The position numbers were made by a program, and so were the translations under genes. The notes under the pieces are model-generated. The model did no database searches, was not told the DNA's origin, and worked only from the letters and a program-made list of their open reading frames with translations. From Candidatus Latescibacterota bacterium (GTDB lineage: Bacteria > JAAXHH01 > JABIQT01), in contig JABIQT010000009.1 of assembly GCA_018667995.1 (NCBI GenBank), positions 1-5,620 of the forward strand: a stretch of 5,620 nt of DNA, written 5' to 3'. This document shows positions 5,246 through 5,620 of this stretch, piece by piece; position 1 is the first letter of the stretch, and each line of letters starts with the position of its first letter.

Positions 5246-5620
5246 TTAGGGACTTACCATCGGGCAATCCGGCGGAACATCAGCCAACGCCTTTTTAAGC
5301 AACTCATCCAGTGTGGTACGCTCCATGATCCCTTTAAGCATTTCGTGTGAGACCTCCGTCCACTGTTCATGAAGCGGACAGGGATTCTCCTCGACACAGC
5401 GGTCGCTCCAGAAGATACACCGATCAAACAGATCGGCCCCTTCGGTGGCCTCAAATACATCCTTCAGATTGATCTCGGTTACTGCCTTAGCGAGGGCATA
5501 TCCTCGTTGTCGACCCCGGTACGATATCAGCACGCCCTGCTGCGTGAGCCGTAGGAAGATCTTTGCGAGGAACGACTGAGGTACGCCTGCCCCCAAGGCA
5601 ATCTCACTGAGAAGCAATAC
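5246..5620 (-). CDS. Rrf2-family transcriptional regulator, partial (N-terminus outside the window)
   Basis: The C-terminal 124 residues of an Rrf2-family winged-helix regulator; the frame is open to the window edge, and some 20-30 N-terminal residues (first helix) are missing. Visible family features are the recognition region LLSEIALGAGVPQSFLAKIF, the wing SYRGRQRGYALAK, the INLKDVFEATEG segment, and three cysteines spaced C-X6-C-X5-C (68, 75 and 81, counted from the first codon at the edge), close to the [Fe-S] ligand spacing of IscR and NsrR. A fourth Cys (119) is near the C-terminus, which ends CPMVSP. Members sense iron-sulfur status, nitric oxide, redox state or cysteine supply and bind inverted repeats as dimers. 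The gene points the same way as the biosynthetic genes but is separated from the small ORF by about 430 bases, so it may control them or simply be a neighbour. The apparent TTG start at 5617 is internal and not a real start. Confidence 0.88.
   Translation of the reverse strand, partial: VLLLSEIALGAGVPQSFLAKIFLRLTQQGVLISYRGRQRGYALAKAVTEINLKDVFEATEGADLFDRCIFWSDRCVEENPCPLHEQWTEVSHEMLKGIMERTTLDELLKKALADVPPDCPMVSP

Overview
This is bacterial DNA of moderately high GC with every convincing gene on the minus strand, read from right to left. No rRNA, tRNA, CRISPR array or insertion sequence was recognised. The host cannot be named from this sequence. A class I-type HMG-CoA reductase, a flavin-dependent halogenase-family protein of the GEST/LPK type and an Rrf2 regulator suggest a non-model bacterium, possibly a proteobacterium or desulfobacterium, with a specialised-metabolite locus.

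Layout in the direction of transcription: (1) 5620-5246, the C-terminal part of an Rrf2-family regulator with three closely spaced cysteines; its start lies beyond the window. (2) 5245-4820, a stretch without an intact gene. It holds a strong AT-rich inverted repeat (5177-5210), a decayed fragment that I read as the N-terminus of a tryptophanase/tyrosine phenol-lyase (about 5161-4953), and several short palindromes. (3) 4819-4727, a 30-codon ORF with a strong Shine-Dalgarno sequence whose stop overlaps the next start (ATGA). (4) 4730-2901, a 609-residue FAD-dependent halogenase-family protein. (5) 2854-1646, HMG-CoA reductase. (6) 1519-26, a phytoene desaturase/carotene isomerase-like FAD oxidoreductase. 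A further gene may begin at the left edge.

The small ORF, halogenase gene and HMGR gene are closely spaced (4-nt overlap, 46-nt gap). The Crt-like gene follows after about 100-125 nt containing inverted repeats. HMGR supplies mevalonate for isoprenoids, the Crt-like enzyme desaturates or isomerises polyenes, and the halogenase-like enzyme could tailor an electron-rich product. The simplest inference is part of a pigment, polyene or terpenoid pathway. No prenyltransferase, synthase, ketosynthase or flavin reductase is visible here, so the product is unknown.

The points most worth a second look are the coupled 30-residue ORF, the tryptophanase remnant, a halogenase that keeps WxWxIP but has Tyr where tryptophan halogenases have their catalytic Glu, and an HMGR that keeps its four catalytic residues but differs at several substrate-contact positions.
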